A stretch of 64,000 bases of DNA, taken from the NCBI GenBank assembly GCA_037693485.1, contig CM075346.1:46856001-46920000 (forward strand). Direction: 5' to 3'. Both the position numbers and the translations under genes were made by a program. Below the pieces are notes generated by a model. That model did not search any database and had not been told where the DNA came from. It was given only the letters and a program-made list of their open reading frames with translations. This DNA comes from Kitagawia praeruptora. Lineage: Eukaryota; Streptophyta; Magnoliopsida; Apiales; Apiaceae. Shown here piece by piece: positions 9,501 to 20,838 of this stretch; positions within the stretch are counted from its first letter, which is position 1; the number at the start of each line of letters is the position of its first letter.

Positions 9501-12500
9501 TGTAACACCCCCAGATCCAGGGTCAGGGATCTGGTCGTTACGGTCTCAATATCCAACCATAAAACCAACATAATTTAAATTACAACCTTGTGACCCAAAC
9601 CAACAACATAAAACACACCCGTTATAGTCCCAGAGATGAAATCAGAGTAACCATCAATATTATTAATCACAAGTTTGAGTTCTTACAACCCAAAGAATTA
9701 CAATTTACCATTACATACTCTTTGCCATCCATTGGTATATGCCATATAATAAATACGTTTGATGTGCAAATGCTAACAACTAGCCTACCAGAAGCTGCAT
9801 CATCAACAATGGTAGTTATGACCTCAGCGGTTAATCCTCTGGCGGTTGACACCTGCCTATGCTGAGTACGCCTTGCACGACCATCTGATCTAGCTATTGT
9901 TGTGATATAAATAAATAAAGCAAGGGTGAGCAATAGCCCACCAAAAATATAATTGAACGGCAATAATATATGATAGTTCAAAATATCTTTGATACCATAT
10001 GCCATGCATTAACGAACGTAGTATCAATATAAGTTATAAGATGAAGTTATAAGGTAACTCCAAATGTAATTGTTCCGTGGGAATATCTGCTATGTCAAAG
10101 ATAAGCAAGATATTATCAAATTTTCATAATAGAGGAACTTTCAGGAAGAATATTGCAATTACAGTTCAAACACTTTTAAACCTGCCAACAATGATAATGT
10201 TGCAGAAAATTTCCCAAATTGGAAGATGAACTAATACGGGAGCTTGCCGCGCCAGGAGCCACAACATTTACGATGATCAGTCGCATGTCATGCTCCCCAT
10301 CATTTGTTCTCTACATGTAGAAGGAAGCACCGACGGATCGCCCGCCCTCTGGAACCCCCCGGCCAACGGTTGGGCCATTGATGGACCGGCGCCACTCGGT
10401 CACTTACGCGTCTCCTAGTTCAATAACATCCATGACTCTGAAACGTAAAGTTCGTCCCCCTTTCCCCAAGTATAATACTTGTTGATAAGACTCCACAAAG
10501 TAGTCGTATCTAGTTGGAAAGGAGAATTCACCAATATTTCCCAAGCTGATGCTTGTTAATGGATATAAACTTGTTCCATCAATCTTACCCCTCGAGCATT
10601 GAGGAGGTAACCAAACAGACTCATATCGATGCTTGAAAGAATCAAGATGTGAGTGACAAGATAGTTTAGCAAGTATAGGACCGGGCAGTCCAATAAATAA
10701 CATCTCTCAAGTGAGGCCCCCTTATATATTTTTGGAAGTTGAGCGAGAGTATTTAAATCTTCTTTAAGATAGATTTAAATAAAAATAAGGATTGGGAACC
10801 TCCCCTTGATAAAAATAGTCATAAAATACTCCGAAATATTTTACACCATATCTAAAGGTGAAAGATAATCTTTGAATAATATGAATCATTATAAAAAGAA
10901 CTTAAAAGAATTTAAATAAATATTCCAAGAATATTTATTAAATTAATAATAATTAACGAATATGATTAAATCATAATATTACTCGTAAGTAATCCTCGAA
11001 TGAATATTTAGAATTATTTACTAAATAACTCTCTTCTTTAAATGAACATTCAAAATAATATTCATTAATTAAATGAACTCAAATAAATGTTTAAAATAAT
11101 ATTCACTAAATAAATCAAGCCTTGAATGAATATTTGAAAATAATATTCATTTAATAAATAATAATCTAAATGAATATCCAAATAATATTCTCTTAGTAAT
11201 CAAAACTTTAAAGGAATAATCAAAGGATATCCCTTAAGTAAATAGAACTTCAAATGAATATTTAAAATAATATTCATCAAGTACATAAAATCTTAAATGA
11301 ATATTCAAAATAATATTCATTAAACAAATTAACATCCCAAATGAATATTCAAATAATATTCATTAAACAAATAATATTTTTAGGTGACTATCCAAATAAT
11401 ATTCATTTAATAATCGAAACCATTAAAGGAATATTCGAAATAATATTCCTTGAGTAATTAGAACTTCCAAATAATACTTTTAAAATAATATTTATCAATT
11501 GCATAAAAATTAAATGAATATCCGAAAGTGATATTCATTTAATGACTAAAATTCCAATGAATATCAAAGTAATTATTCATTAATAATCAAACTCTAATGA
11601 ATATTCAAAAGTAATATTCACTAAATATTTCTCGACTGAGATAATACTCAAATAACATTTCTCGAAAGATTTCCAAGTAGTTGATACTTTTATGGAAATA
11701 TAAATAATGTTCACTAATAACATTCCTCAAAATGAGTACTACTCTGCCGCTGGAATCCCTCCGGGTTTCCACGGCTATCCATATAACACAAAATACCAAC
11801 TCCCGGTCTCATATTTAAAGAATAATTATCATACGCCCTTCACTAAGGGTCCTAGCAAAACAATCCTGCTTATAACTGATAATCCATATCTAGTCTATAA
11901 GCCAATATCAATTCAGGGAACAAGTATTCCAACATACTTTGAAAACAAACATGCATGCTATGGCATATGTATAACAACAATCATATATATTATCACAACA
12001 ACAGTTCCAAGGTATTGGAAACTTGCCTGGTAATCCTGTAGGGGTAGTGTGCCTCGTGTCAATCCAGTGATCTATAAATAGTCACAATAACCGAGGTCAA
12101 TCACTTAACATTTCGAAAGGCTAAGTATAACTTAACTTAAGTCGAAACACGTTTTCGAATTATCTCGATATACCCCTCTTAGTGTAACTCCCTTTTATTA
12201 TCATTATGACCCGACATTCGTCCACTACTAAGACACGTCACTATACTTACACTTGGTATATACTTAAGTCATGTAAGTTTTAAGGTCGATCATTTACGAA
12301 CCAAGATTATACCTCGAGATTTATCGCCCGTTTTCTAAGTCATATACCAAAGTCATACTTTTAAGGGGTTCGTTCGCGTTTAACCTTGATTCGAACATTT
12401 TTATAAAATCGAAAAATGATCCCTTCGACATGTGGTTTTCTCTCACACCTTCCTTTTTACCTCTAATATTTAATTATCAAGATTCGCCACTGATTTCGTA

Positions 12501-14455
12501 GTATTAAAGGAATCCAATATCAGTTACGAACTTGCAATTACGGTTTCGAACCACTTTTAGTAAATCGGCTATAATTCCTAAACCGTAAGTCCATTTCACA
12601 TGATCTTTATATCAAATCGAATCTTATAACATAATCTACCTTAACATGGCAGAATACAAAGCTAGGCCGTGAGTTAAAGCTACTGTGATGCACGGTTTTC
12701 AAGGTTTATAGCCGTGAGTTACGACGGCTATAAATCGGATATTTCCAAATTCCAAACTTTCCAATAATCATAGTTTCCACCCCAAACAACATATACATGT
12801 TATTCAACCATGAACTAAGGCCAAGCAATGCCTTTCCGTTCATCTAAAACATTTTAACATTTAACAAAGCCCAATCATGTCTCTAAGGTAACATACATGC
12901 ATAATATCACTAAAACTCACTTAAAACTCATGATCCATCAAGAACATGCTTAAACTCAAAACAAGATCTAGGGTTTCAAGTTGTTATACCTTCTTGGGAG
13001 TATTAAATAGCCTTAAAAAGCTTGGTATAGTCCTTAGGAGTGTTTAAGCTTGCTAGATCAACCAAAGAAATCAAAGAAAACAAGATTAGTTCATGAAGAA
13101 CACTATTCACCCTCATCTTGGATGATTTATTTGAAAATGGAAACAAAGGAGTTTAAAGCTAATATTTTTAGGAGATCATTTTTATGAAATGTAATACTCA
13201 TCATAAAAATTTGGAGATCAAACAATGGTTGGAAGTTGGATTTTGAAATCTCAAAACTTCAAAAATTCGAAGTGGGTTTTTCAAGGGGAAAAACAGAGCG
13301 ATTTTGTCGAATTTATTTGACCACTCAAACGATCTTCAAAAATTATGAAATTAAATCCACAACTTCATCTTGATGTGTAGAAGCTTCGTGAATTTTTTCA
13401 TGATTTTTAAATGAGTAGAACTGGGTGAAAAAAAATCGTAAATATCCCCCTGTCCTGGAAAACCAAACTGGTGGAAATGGGGGAGAAAGAGTATTTGCTT
13501 GGTTGCCTTGGTTTGCTCTCATCCAAATGAATTATTGTGATAATATCTTGTATAAAGTGACTTTATTAAAGTGGTGATGCAATGGATGAGGTGTTTGGAG
13601 AGACAAGTGTTGATGATTTGGTGGTAAGATGATAAAGTGTTGCCAAGTACTAGTTAGCTTTCTAATCTTGCTAGTTGGTATTGTAACTAGCTTGGTTACT
13701 TTGATCTTATCTAGCTTAAAGTGACTATGTCACCTTCCACTAGCTCATCACACCCCTTGGTTCTCTGCTTGTCTTTTTGTCCGGTTATTGCTCAATTTCA
13801 TTTGATCGTTCATAGGAATATCTCAAAGGTTTCTAGTTAGGGTTTTACCGAAAACCTTCTTAACAATTATAATACCATTCTCCATCTTTCTTAATACTTC
13901 TCGAATTTAAATTCCTTAAATCCCTTACTTAAATCCTCAAGTCTTGCAGTGTCCAGGGAAATCTCGGAGAAAAATAAAAGTGCTATTTTTCTGAATCCGA
14001 TGTCGTTTACATACACTTATTTCACCCCTGGATCATGAATACGAACTCAGAAATCCGTCCTGAATACTTCTATACAGCGTCGTCTAATAATACTCTTATT
14101 TCTACCAAAAAAACTATTCATTCTTTATTCCATCTTTATTACTTATATTTATAAAAATGTCCTTGTTCTCTTTCGGGCATTCCTTAACCCTTTTTCGAAA
14201 CCACTGGACTAACAACAGATATTGATTTGGACGACACAAGAATCTCTCCTTCCTCTTTGGAGTGCCATAACTTATTTCTTAGGAGATAGATTATTCTAAT
14301 CTAGGTTCTCAACCCATTGCATTCTTCATGACATAAAATCATTTAAATCTATACCCATTCACATTCATTGTTAATACCTTGCAGTCGGAGTCACTGTTCA
14401 TTCTTTCATCAATATTTAAAAAGTTTTAATTCTACCGAAAATTCGGGTTCTTACA
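9501..14455 (-). mobile_element. Solo LTR of a Tekay/Del-like gypsy element, TSD TCAAC
   Basis: Begins TGTAACACCCCCAGATCC and ends CGGGTTCTTACA, the same termini as the T1 LTRs (TGTGACGCCCCCAGATCC..AGGGTTCTTACA), so it belongs to a related family and, by comparison, lies in minus orientation. Both sides carry the 5-bp duplication TCAAC (9496-9500, 14456-14460), and the gag-like text reads across it once. There is no internal region, so it is a solo LTR left by recombination between the two LTRs of one element. It is about 1.4 kb longer than the T1 LTR, largely because of an AT-rich repeat block. GC-rich box near 10240-10420 matches the GGACCGCC..GGCC box of the other LTRs. Confidence 0.85.
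10880..11640. repeat. AT-rich repeat of AATGAATATT..AATATTCATT hairpin units
   Basis: Roughly 15 units in which AAATGAATATTC(A)AAA is followed by TAATATTCATTTAA, each unit able to fold back on itself, separated by 10-25 bp of variable AT-rich DNA, with a repeat length of about 45-60 bp. Copies near 11090, 11140, 11250, 11300, 11340 and 11520 are clearest. It lies within the solo LTR and has no counterpart of this size in the T1 LTR. Confidence 0.75.
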
Positions 14456-15715
14456 TCAACCCCAAGGACGAATTTCCGAATTACTGAAACTCATGTCTAG
14501 GGATCGCAGCCCATAGGGATGAATCCCCAAGGCTAGGAGATGAATCCCCTTAATGGTTATTTCCCTTCTTGGATACGGCATACCCCCATTGAGCATAGAT
14601 CTCCACCATCGTGATTCTCGCAAGCACGAATCCAGCCTACGGGCTACTCATCTATCTCCCGAACGTAGGAGGCGTTGGAGAAAGTGGCCATGCACTTCGA
14701 ATGCACAAGCCATAAAAACCCCCATACATCACAGGCCTAGGCCTCGTCTATGAAGGAGGGTACCTAGATTATTCTGGACCCTATACCGAGGATTCATCAT
14801 CTAAGGATGATCGAGATCGAGCCCCGAGGAGGAGGCGTGCAGAAAAATAACCCACTGATGGGCGTGACTGAAGAAAGAACAAGAGAAGCAATAAAACTGT
14901 CTCCCTATTACAAAGGTCAGAGAAATCCCCTTTGTTGATTCGGGGAGGCCTTCAAGGAGGCATAGAAAGATTGAGGTCCCAAGGACAAAGATCCCAAGGT
15001 CTGAGCCCAATAATTTAATGCAACCAGGAGGTCAGGATGATCCTACCATTCCTTTTATTGAGAAGGTGAAGAGTGCCCACACCTATCACTGTTCAAGGGT
15101 TGAACCCTCTAGGAACGAAAATTTAAATGAGACTCCAAGGAGCCAAAAAAGACAGATTCTAAACTCTTAAGGGACGGGTCCCCAATCTTAGGCACGATTT
15201 GCCCATAACCGCGTACTGATTAGCATGATCTCTAATAAGGGGTGATTCACCTCATATTTGAGGCTTGGAACCTCCACACGCAGCAGGGAGAAGAAGTCTC
15301 AACCATACACTAAAGACGATGAAAGAGCAATCGGACTGATGATCCACTCCCCTTGACTTTCATTCAGGGAACGACTCCCATAAAGACGCATCTCCAAGGG
15401 GTGATTCCCCAAGGGATGACCCAAATCCACTAACTCAAGGAGCGAATCCTCAATTGCATATGATGGTCTCACATCTGGCTAATGGAGCACAAGGAACAGA
15501 GATCGCCATCACCGTCATTCTAATCCCAATGACTCAAAACCCCGTTTATGGGTTGTCACCGTTCCCAATTGCAGATGGAACCATCCATTTACTCATGAGA
15601 AGTATGTGCCTTAATACATTGAAGGCTTGGTCCCCTTGTTGGAGGAAACCAAAGTTTCTCTGGATCATACACCAAAGACGACTTCTCATATGAATAAGAT
15701 GAGGAAGAGGACATC
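14456..15715 (+). pseudogene. Decayed gag/leader of the Tat-like gypsy element, continued
   Basis: Continues the gag-like leader interrupted at 9500. It has no long open frame; short blocks such as SWIRHTPIEHRS and LSPYYKGQRNPL appear in different frames. A recurrent phrase of the type GGG(A)TGAATCCCC appears near 14516, 14541, 15177, 15240, 15396 and 15408, suggesting an old internal repeat. It is cut at 15715 by the truncated Tekay-like LTR. Functional product not expected. Confidence 0.5.
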
Positions 15716-18700
15716 TGTGACACCCCCAAATCTGAGGTCAGAGATTCAGGTCGTCACATCACCATCCAACCATATCATACCTGTCTTAACTTTACAACTC
15801 AACAATACATCCATCCAGACCTCAATCTTACGCACATACAAGTTAGAGCCTCAGAAACGATAATCAAAAGTAACACTAAATATTACAATTCATCTGTACA
15901 ATCCAGAATCTTACGCACTTCCACTTATACAACTACACTTGAAGACAAGTCTTACTATTACAGTTGAAAACCTATCAGACTTACTCTGTAGTATTTATCA
16001 GGAACTAGATCATCTCAGGGGTAAATCTTCTACTCCTCTTCTGCTGTGCGGAGTTAACCGACCAAATTCTTCTCTTTCTTAAAAGTTTTTATAAAGCAAG
16101 AATGAGCTACATAATGCTCAGCAAGTTCACCATTTTGAAAAATAATAGTGTGGTTGATTTCGAAAACGTTCCCAACTGTATGGGTATATATCTCAGATTT
16201 CAAAACATAATTCGACAATATATATGTCCGAGTTTGAAGAATACATTTATACTCACTAAGGAGCTTTAAGAAAACATATGAATCCTTTATAAGGTTCCCA
16301 TTTCAATATATCTCAAGTTTGAAAATATATACATATGAGTATATCATTTTCGGCAAAATACTCTACGGTTAGCATACTATACAGGGTATACATTATTGCA
16401 AAACCTCTAACTTCCATTAGCTTAGAAGGTTTCTCATTCAAAAACATTTCAATCTTTGAAATAATTGCAAGAGTGCACTGACATGTGCCAATCTTTATAG
16501 AAAATCTTGCAGTTCTAGATACTGCACGATGTCAATATTTTTCTTATCAAAAACCACACTATCGGCAACTTGGCACTTAGGCCCAAGAAGCAATGTTTGA
16601 GTATTTTTCCAAAGTGGAGGATGGGACTGGAAGAAAACATAAAAACCTGACAAGGATTGACGATGATCAGTTGCCACAACCAAGTCCAACAATTCGCGGG
16701 TCTTCTCTACCGGTAGAAGGATAGAAACTCCATCCGTAACTATCCCTTGGGTAAAAGCTCCATCCGTAAATACCCTTGATGAAAACTCTATCCGTAATCA
16801 TCCTTCGGCAACACCTGGGCCGGAATAAATGACGGACCGCCTGGCTAACGGCCTCTTACACTAAACTCGGGGTCGTTCGTCAACGACCCTGCACGCCAGA
16901 GTCCCCTTCTTGCTTTTTCTTTCAAAACTTGTTTTGATTGAAAATCGAGTAGTTGAGGTCCAACATTAGTCGACCGATAATTCTTGAAAAACGTGCAAGG
17001 GAGTAAAACCTGACCGGGGGTTTTCGAAAATATTTTGGGTTCGAAAGAATTCGAGTTTGAAAATGCTAAAGGTATTCTGGATTAGTTTTGTCTTTATAAT
17101 AATGAACAATAATTAATAAATAATATTTTGAGATTTAATATAAACAATTAATAGAATAATTATTTAATTAAAATAAGTTTTAATCCAAGATAGATATTTT
17201 TGAGTATTTTTAACAACGTAAAAATAATAAATACTTAAGTATACGATACTTCCCGAATGACTCTTCGGGTTTTCGCAATTTAATCACGATACAATAATAT
17301 ACCACTCCCCGGTCAATAGTATATTTGGACCGCTACGACCTCTATTGCTAGAGTCGTTGTCCGACGAAAACACTTTCATTCTAAGTTCAAGGGTGTACAA
17401 ACACATATGCATATATCTCAAACTTCAACATAATCTCGTAAGGCATAAGCATATAATACGTTTGGAAGTTACAAACACAACAGTGAAAATCCGTATATAT
17501 AAGTTCTGAAAAGTAAACTTGCATAGGTAAAATCAAGAATATAATGTTTTGAAAATAAATACTTAAGGGTTGGAAAACTTGCCTTGGTGAGGTTGGGGTG
17601 GTCGGGCTCGCGAAGTGGAACGAAGATCTATACATATCCAACATTCGCTCGTTAGTATCTTAACAACACCACTTAATCACAATGTTTTAAAGAATACCAC
17701 ACTAACTTACGACTCCACCATTCGACCCACTAACCCTCCTATATGTTCATGTCATCACGCAATTACACTCGTTACTTATCCGACTCGAATTAGTTACCAA
17801 ACTCGAAACATTACTACGTATCCTTAAAACTATGTTAAACAAACTCCTCACATGATTTTTCACTTGCGCGTACTTCACTCTAACATTTTTGTAAAATTGA
17901 AAAATACGAATTTTAATCCAATTCTTTTTGGGTAGCCTTTACTACTGTAATATCTTGCTATTCTCAAATTTTCATAGTGTTGACATAATTTTTAAGGATC
18001 CAAAAGTGGTTCACAAGTTGGCCATTTAGTGCAGTCCGGATCTCAGGACCACTCCTCACTAATCGGGTCATAACTCAAAAACTATACATCATCTAGGTAT
18101 GAACCTTATATGCCTGGAAACTAAATGTAAATACCTTTCTAACCATATTCATTAGTACTTAAGGAGACAACATCTTGAGGTCCGAATCCCTCTTACAAGA
18201 CAGTCTATGTTCCCAGAATTTACAACAAGCACCTTTTCAACTATAACACTTCACAATAACACAATACTCTCTTTACAACCATTAAATCCACCAAGACTCA
18301 TCTCTATACCATACATGAGACTACATACTCTAGCACATGCCTTACAATCACAACAACAAGCATATATCTTCAAGATCTCATCATTTAAAGTTCAAACCAT
18401 CAAGATTCACTCCAATACTTATAGATCTAACAATATAAACTATAAACTTGTCATGGCTAAGGGTTGAGAGATATTTATACCTTCCTTGAGTCTCTAGTGA
18501 CCTTTTATGAGCTTTTTAATCCTTGGAGAAGCTTGATCTATCCTTAATAAACCTTAAACTAACAAGAACATCAAGAACACAACTTAGAAATTTTCCGAGT
18601 TACTATACCCCAGCTGCAAGAACTGGAAAAATGAGGTCCTTACCTTGCTTTCCTGGACAAGTCTCATAAAGAAGAGTTGTAGAGAATCTCAATACCTTTC

Positions 18701-19357
18701 CAAAAAGCTATAGAACGCCAGATTTGGATGAGAAACGAAGGCTCTATGGTCATTTTACTGAGCTGCTGTTTGTCATGGCCGGGAGCAGAAATATTTATGA
18801 TGTTTTTGTGTTTTGTTTGATGTGTGGTTTGAATTATGAGATGTATTATTGATATGTATATCATTCACATGTCTCCACCCTAGTCTAGTAGCCTAGGTTC
18901 AAGCCATGCCCTAGTGTCCACCTAAAGCATGGTGTAGTCTCCTAGGTACTATTCACCTAGTTGCTTTTTACTTTTTTGTTTGCTTTTCTAACTAGCTACT
19001 TGCTTGATACTTGCATGTAATATCTCCCTTATTTTATTTCTCCACCAATGTTTGTCACTTAATCCTTAATCTGTAACGTATTTTAAATAAACTCCTCGTA
19101 ATAACATTTTGTCGTGTAGAGATTTCCTTCGTAATTCCTTAAGTACCTAATTGTGTAAATTCCTTAAATATTCATAACTACTTGTCATAGTCTCTTAAAA
19201 TCTCCTAATACTCTAATAACTCTCAAATCCCAAGTTTTTATGAATCTTAATAGCAGTAGACCTCTTGCCTTCAACAATCTTCCCTTTTTCTTACACAGTG
19301 AATATAACAACATAAATTTTCAGATAACCAATTCCATTACATAACATAGGTGACTCA
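15716..19357 (-). mobile_element. LTR of a truncated Tekay/Del-like gypsy element (first part)
   Basis: Begins TGTGACACCCCCAAATCTGAGG, homologous to the T1 LTR start, and carries the same series of landmarks: the 'AACCTGACCGGGGGTTTTCGAAAAT' type block near 17005-17032 (given in pieces: AACCTGACCGG, GGGGTTTTCG), the CCCGAATGACTCTTCGGG hairpin near 17252, and TTGCCTTGGTGAGGTTGGGGTGGTCG near 17580 (split). Copia A is inserted 70 bp before the LTR end; the LTR finishes at 44766 with GGGTTCTTACA. The preceding 5 bp are ACATC, but the partner duplication is not found, in keeping with loss of the right part of this element. Total LTR length without A is about 3.7 kb. Confidence 0.8.
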
Positions 19358-19822
19358 TGTAAAGTATAATGAAATGTAATATGTAATGGAGGACATATAT
19401 AACTCAACTAGGATAAAAGATAAATAATATTAACTCTATACAGGGATCGTGAAATTTGAAGAACAAGCACCAACAAGGATCAAGTCGCTGAAAGAAGTTC
19501 ATTAACATGATCAAGCCTCAGTGACATAATAAGATGTACAGATGATTCAGTTGAAGGGCCAAAAGATTCCATGTATTTATATTATTTGAAGATATTGCTG
19601 CAGGCTAATCAATTGGAATGTAACGAAGGTGTGAAGATCAAGATCAGTGCTAGTCACTTGTGAACCAGACCAGTGCACTAAGTGTCAGCACATAAGAGAA
19701 GGATCAACACTTTAATCACAGAAAGAATTGCCAAAGCCTATTGACGATCAAGGACAGACATAATATCCCAAGCAGAATATTTGAAACAGAAGAGAGAAGC
19801 CCAAAAGAAGCAGCCAAAAATA

Positions 19823-20001
19823 GTAATACTATGCAAAGTTACTATGCAAGGTTACTATGCAAGATTACTATGCACAGTTACTATGCACGGTTACTATGCA
19901 AGGTTACTATGCACGGTTACTATGCAAGATTACTATGCGCGGTTACTATGCAGGTTACTGTGCAAATAGTGGTTACTATGCAAATAGTGGTTACTATGCA
20001 G
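19823..20001. repeat. 13-bp tandem array GGTTACTATGCAA in the copia A LTR
   Basis: About 12 copies of GGTTACTATGCAA with variants (ATTACTATGCACA, TTACTATGCAAATAGTG). The same array is in the 3' LTR at 43994-44172. It lies 155-330 bp upstream of the TATA box, that is, in U3, so it is placed like a promoter enhancer. Short open frames through it are artefacts of the repeat. What protein, if any, binds it is unknown. Confidence 0.85.
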
Positions 20002-20009
20002 GTGGGACC

Positions 20010-20163
20010 CACGTGAATAGTACTGTTCAAATAGTGGCTGGTGGGGGCCCACATGAAATGAAAATTTTCAGCAGACGCGTTTTGGTTGGTGGAATAGTGG
20101 TTACTATGCAGATGGGTCCCACGTGAATAGTGCAGCATAGTGACTTTCTAAAATCTATAAATA
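20010..20163 (+). promoter_or_regulatory. Copia A promoter: two G-boxes and TATA box
   Basis: TATAAATA at 20156-20163 (44327-44334 in the 3' LTR), with palindromic CACGTG G-box cores at 20010-20015 and 20120-20125. Both G-boxes sit in the larger repeated phrase GGG(A/T)CCCACGTGAATAGT. G-boxes are binding sites of plant bZIP and bHLH factors responding to ABA and light. Transcription should start near 20185-20195, giving a short R/U5 of about 330 nt. Confidence 0.65.
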
Positions 20164-20522
20164 GGCCTGTTGTATTTCATTTCAAAACACACCTCAACAC
20201 ACAACTCTCTCTTCTCTCTCTTATATCATCTCTGTGTAAGCTGCTAGACAGTCCATCTAGTAGGAAAGCCGGCTTAGCCCGCTTTCAGGAAGTGTCGGAT
20301 AGAAGGTCCTCGTGCCTAAACTATCCTTAGGAGTGTTCGAGTTTTTGAAGCTAATCCGTTGGATTAGAAGTTGTAACACCCCTTGGGTTTTTATCAGTTC
20401 AAAGATATTTTCCCGAACCAATTGTTTTATTTCGATTCAGTTGATTTTTCACATCTCGAAAATCAAAATATTTTTAAATAACGTATTCAACCCCCCTTCT
20501 ACGTTATTCCGGACCTAACAAT

Positions 20523-20534
20523 TGGCATCAGAGC
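20523..20534 (+). promoter_or_regulatory. Primer binding site of copia A
   Basis: TGGCATCAGAGC two bases after the LTR end, one mismatch to TGGTATCAGAGC, the complement of the 3' end of initiator tRNA-Met, the usual primer of plant copia elements. Confidence 0.85.
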
Positions 20535-20573
20535 AAGTTGATCGATATACAGATCAGATCCGGTGTTGTACGT

Positions 20574-20800
20574 CACTGTTCACAGATACGGTACTATTCA
20601 CAGATACGGTACTATTCACATATATGGCACTATTCACAAATACGGTACTATTCACAGATACGGTACTGTTCACAGATACGGTAATATTCACATATACGGC
20701 ACTACTCACAAATACGGTACTATTCACAGATACGGTACTATTTACATATACGGTACTATTCACAGATACGGTACTGTTCATAAATACCGTACTGTTCATT
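20574..20800 (+). repeat. 18-bp tandem repeat in the copia A leader
   Basis: About 12.5 copies of ACTATTCACAGATACGGT with single-base variants (CATATACGG, CAAATACGG), lying between the primer site and the gag ATG. The unit length is a multiple of three and the frame running into gag stays open from 20563 through the array, so each unit would read TIHRYG. The array is more likely a leader feature (packaging or translation) than coding, because gag has a proper ATG at 20839. Copia B has no such array. Confidence 0.85.
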
Positions 20801-20838
20801 TTGAGCCACTCTGTTACTATACAAAAAGCCATACAATC

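Larger units (their letters stand above)
19358..20520 (+). repeat. 5' LTR of copia A
   Basis: 1,163 bp, TGTAAAGTATAATG..CGGACCTAACA. It contains a 13-bp tandem array (19823-20001), two G-box motifs, a TATA box at 20156, and an R/U5 region with CT-rich AACTCTCTCTTCTCTCTC (20200-20221). It differs from the 3' LTR at about three sites (cgcg/cgtg near 19938, acgcg/atgcg near 20076, tcaaa/tcgaa near 20464), two of them C/T changes at CpG as expected of methylated DNA. Confidence 0.95.

Noticed and set aside
19741..20138. Several overlapping frames of 60-90 codons rich in YYARLLC/VTMQ repeats
   Set aside because: They are translations of the 13-bp tandem array in the copia A LTR and recur identically in the other LTR; no start context or homology.
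19823..20800. CRISPR-like appearance of regularly spaced short repeats
   Set aside because: Units are directly adjacent 13-bp and 18-bp tandem repeats without unique spacers, within a plant retrotransposon; no cas genes.
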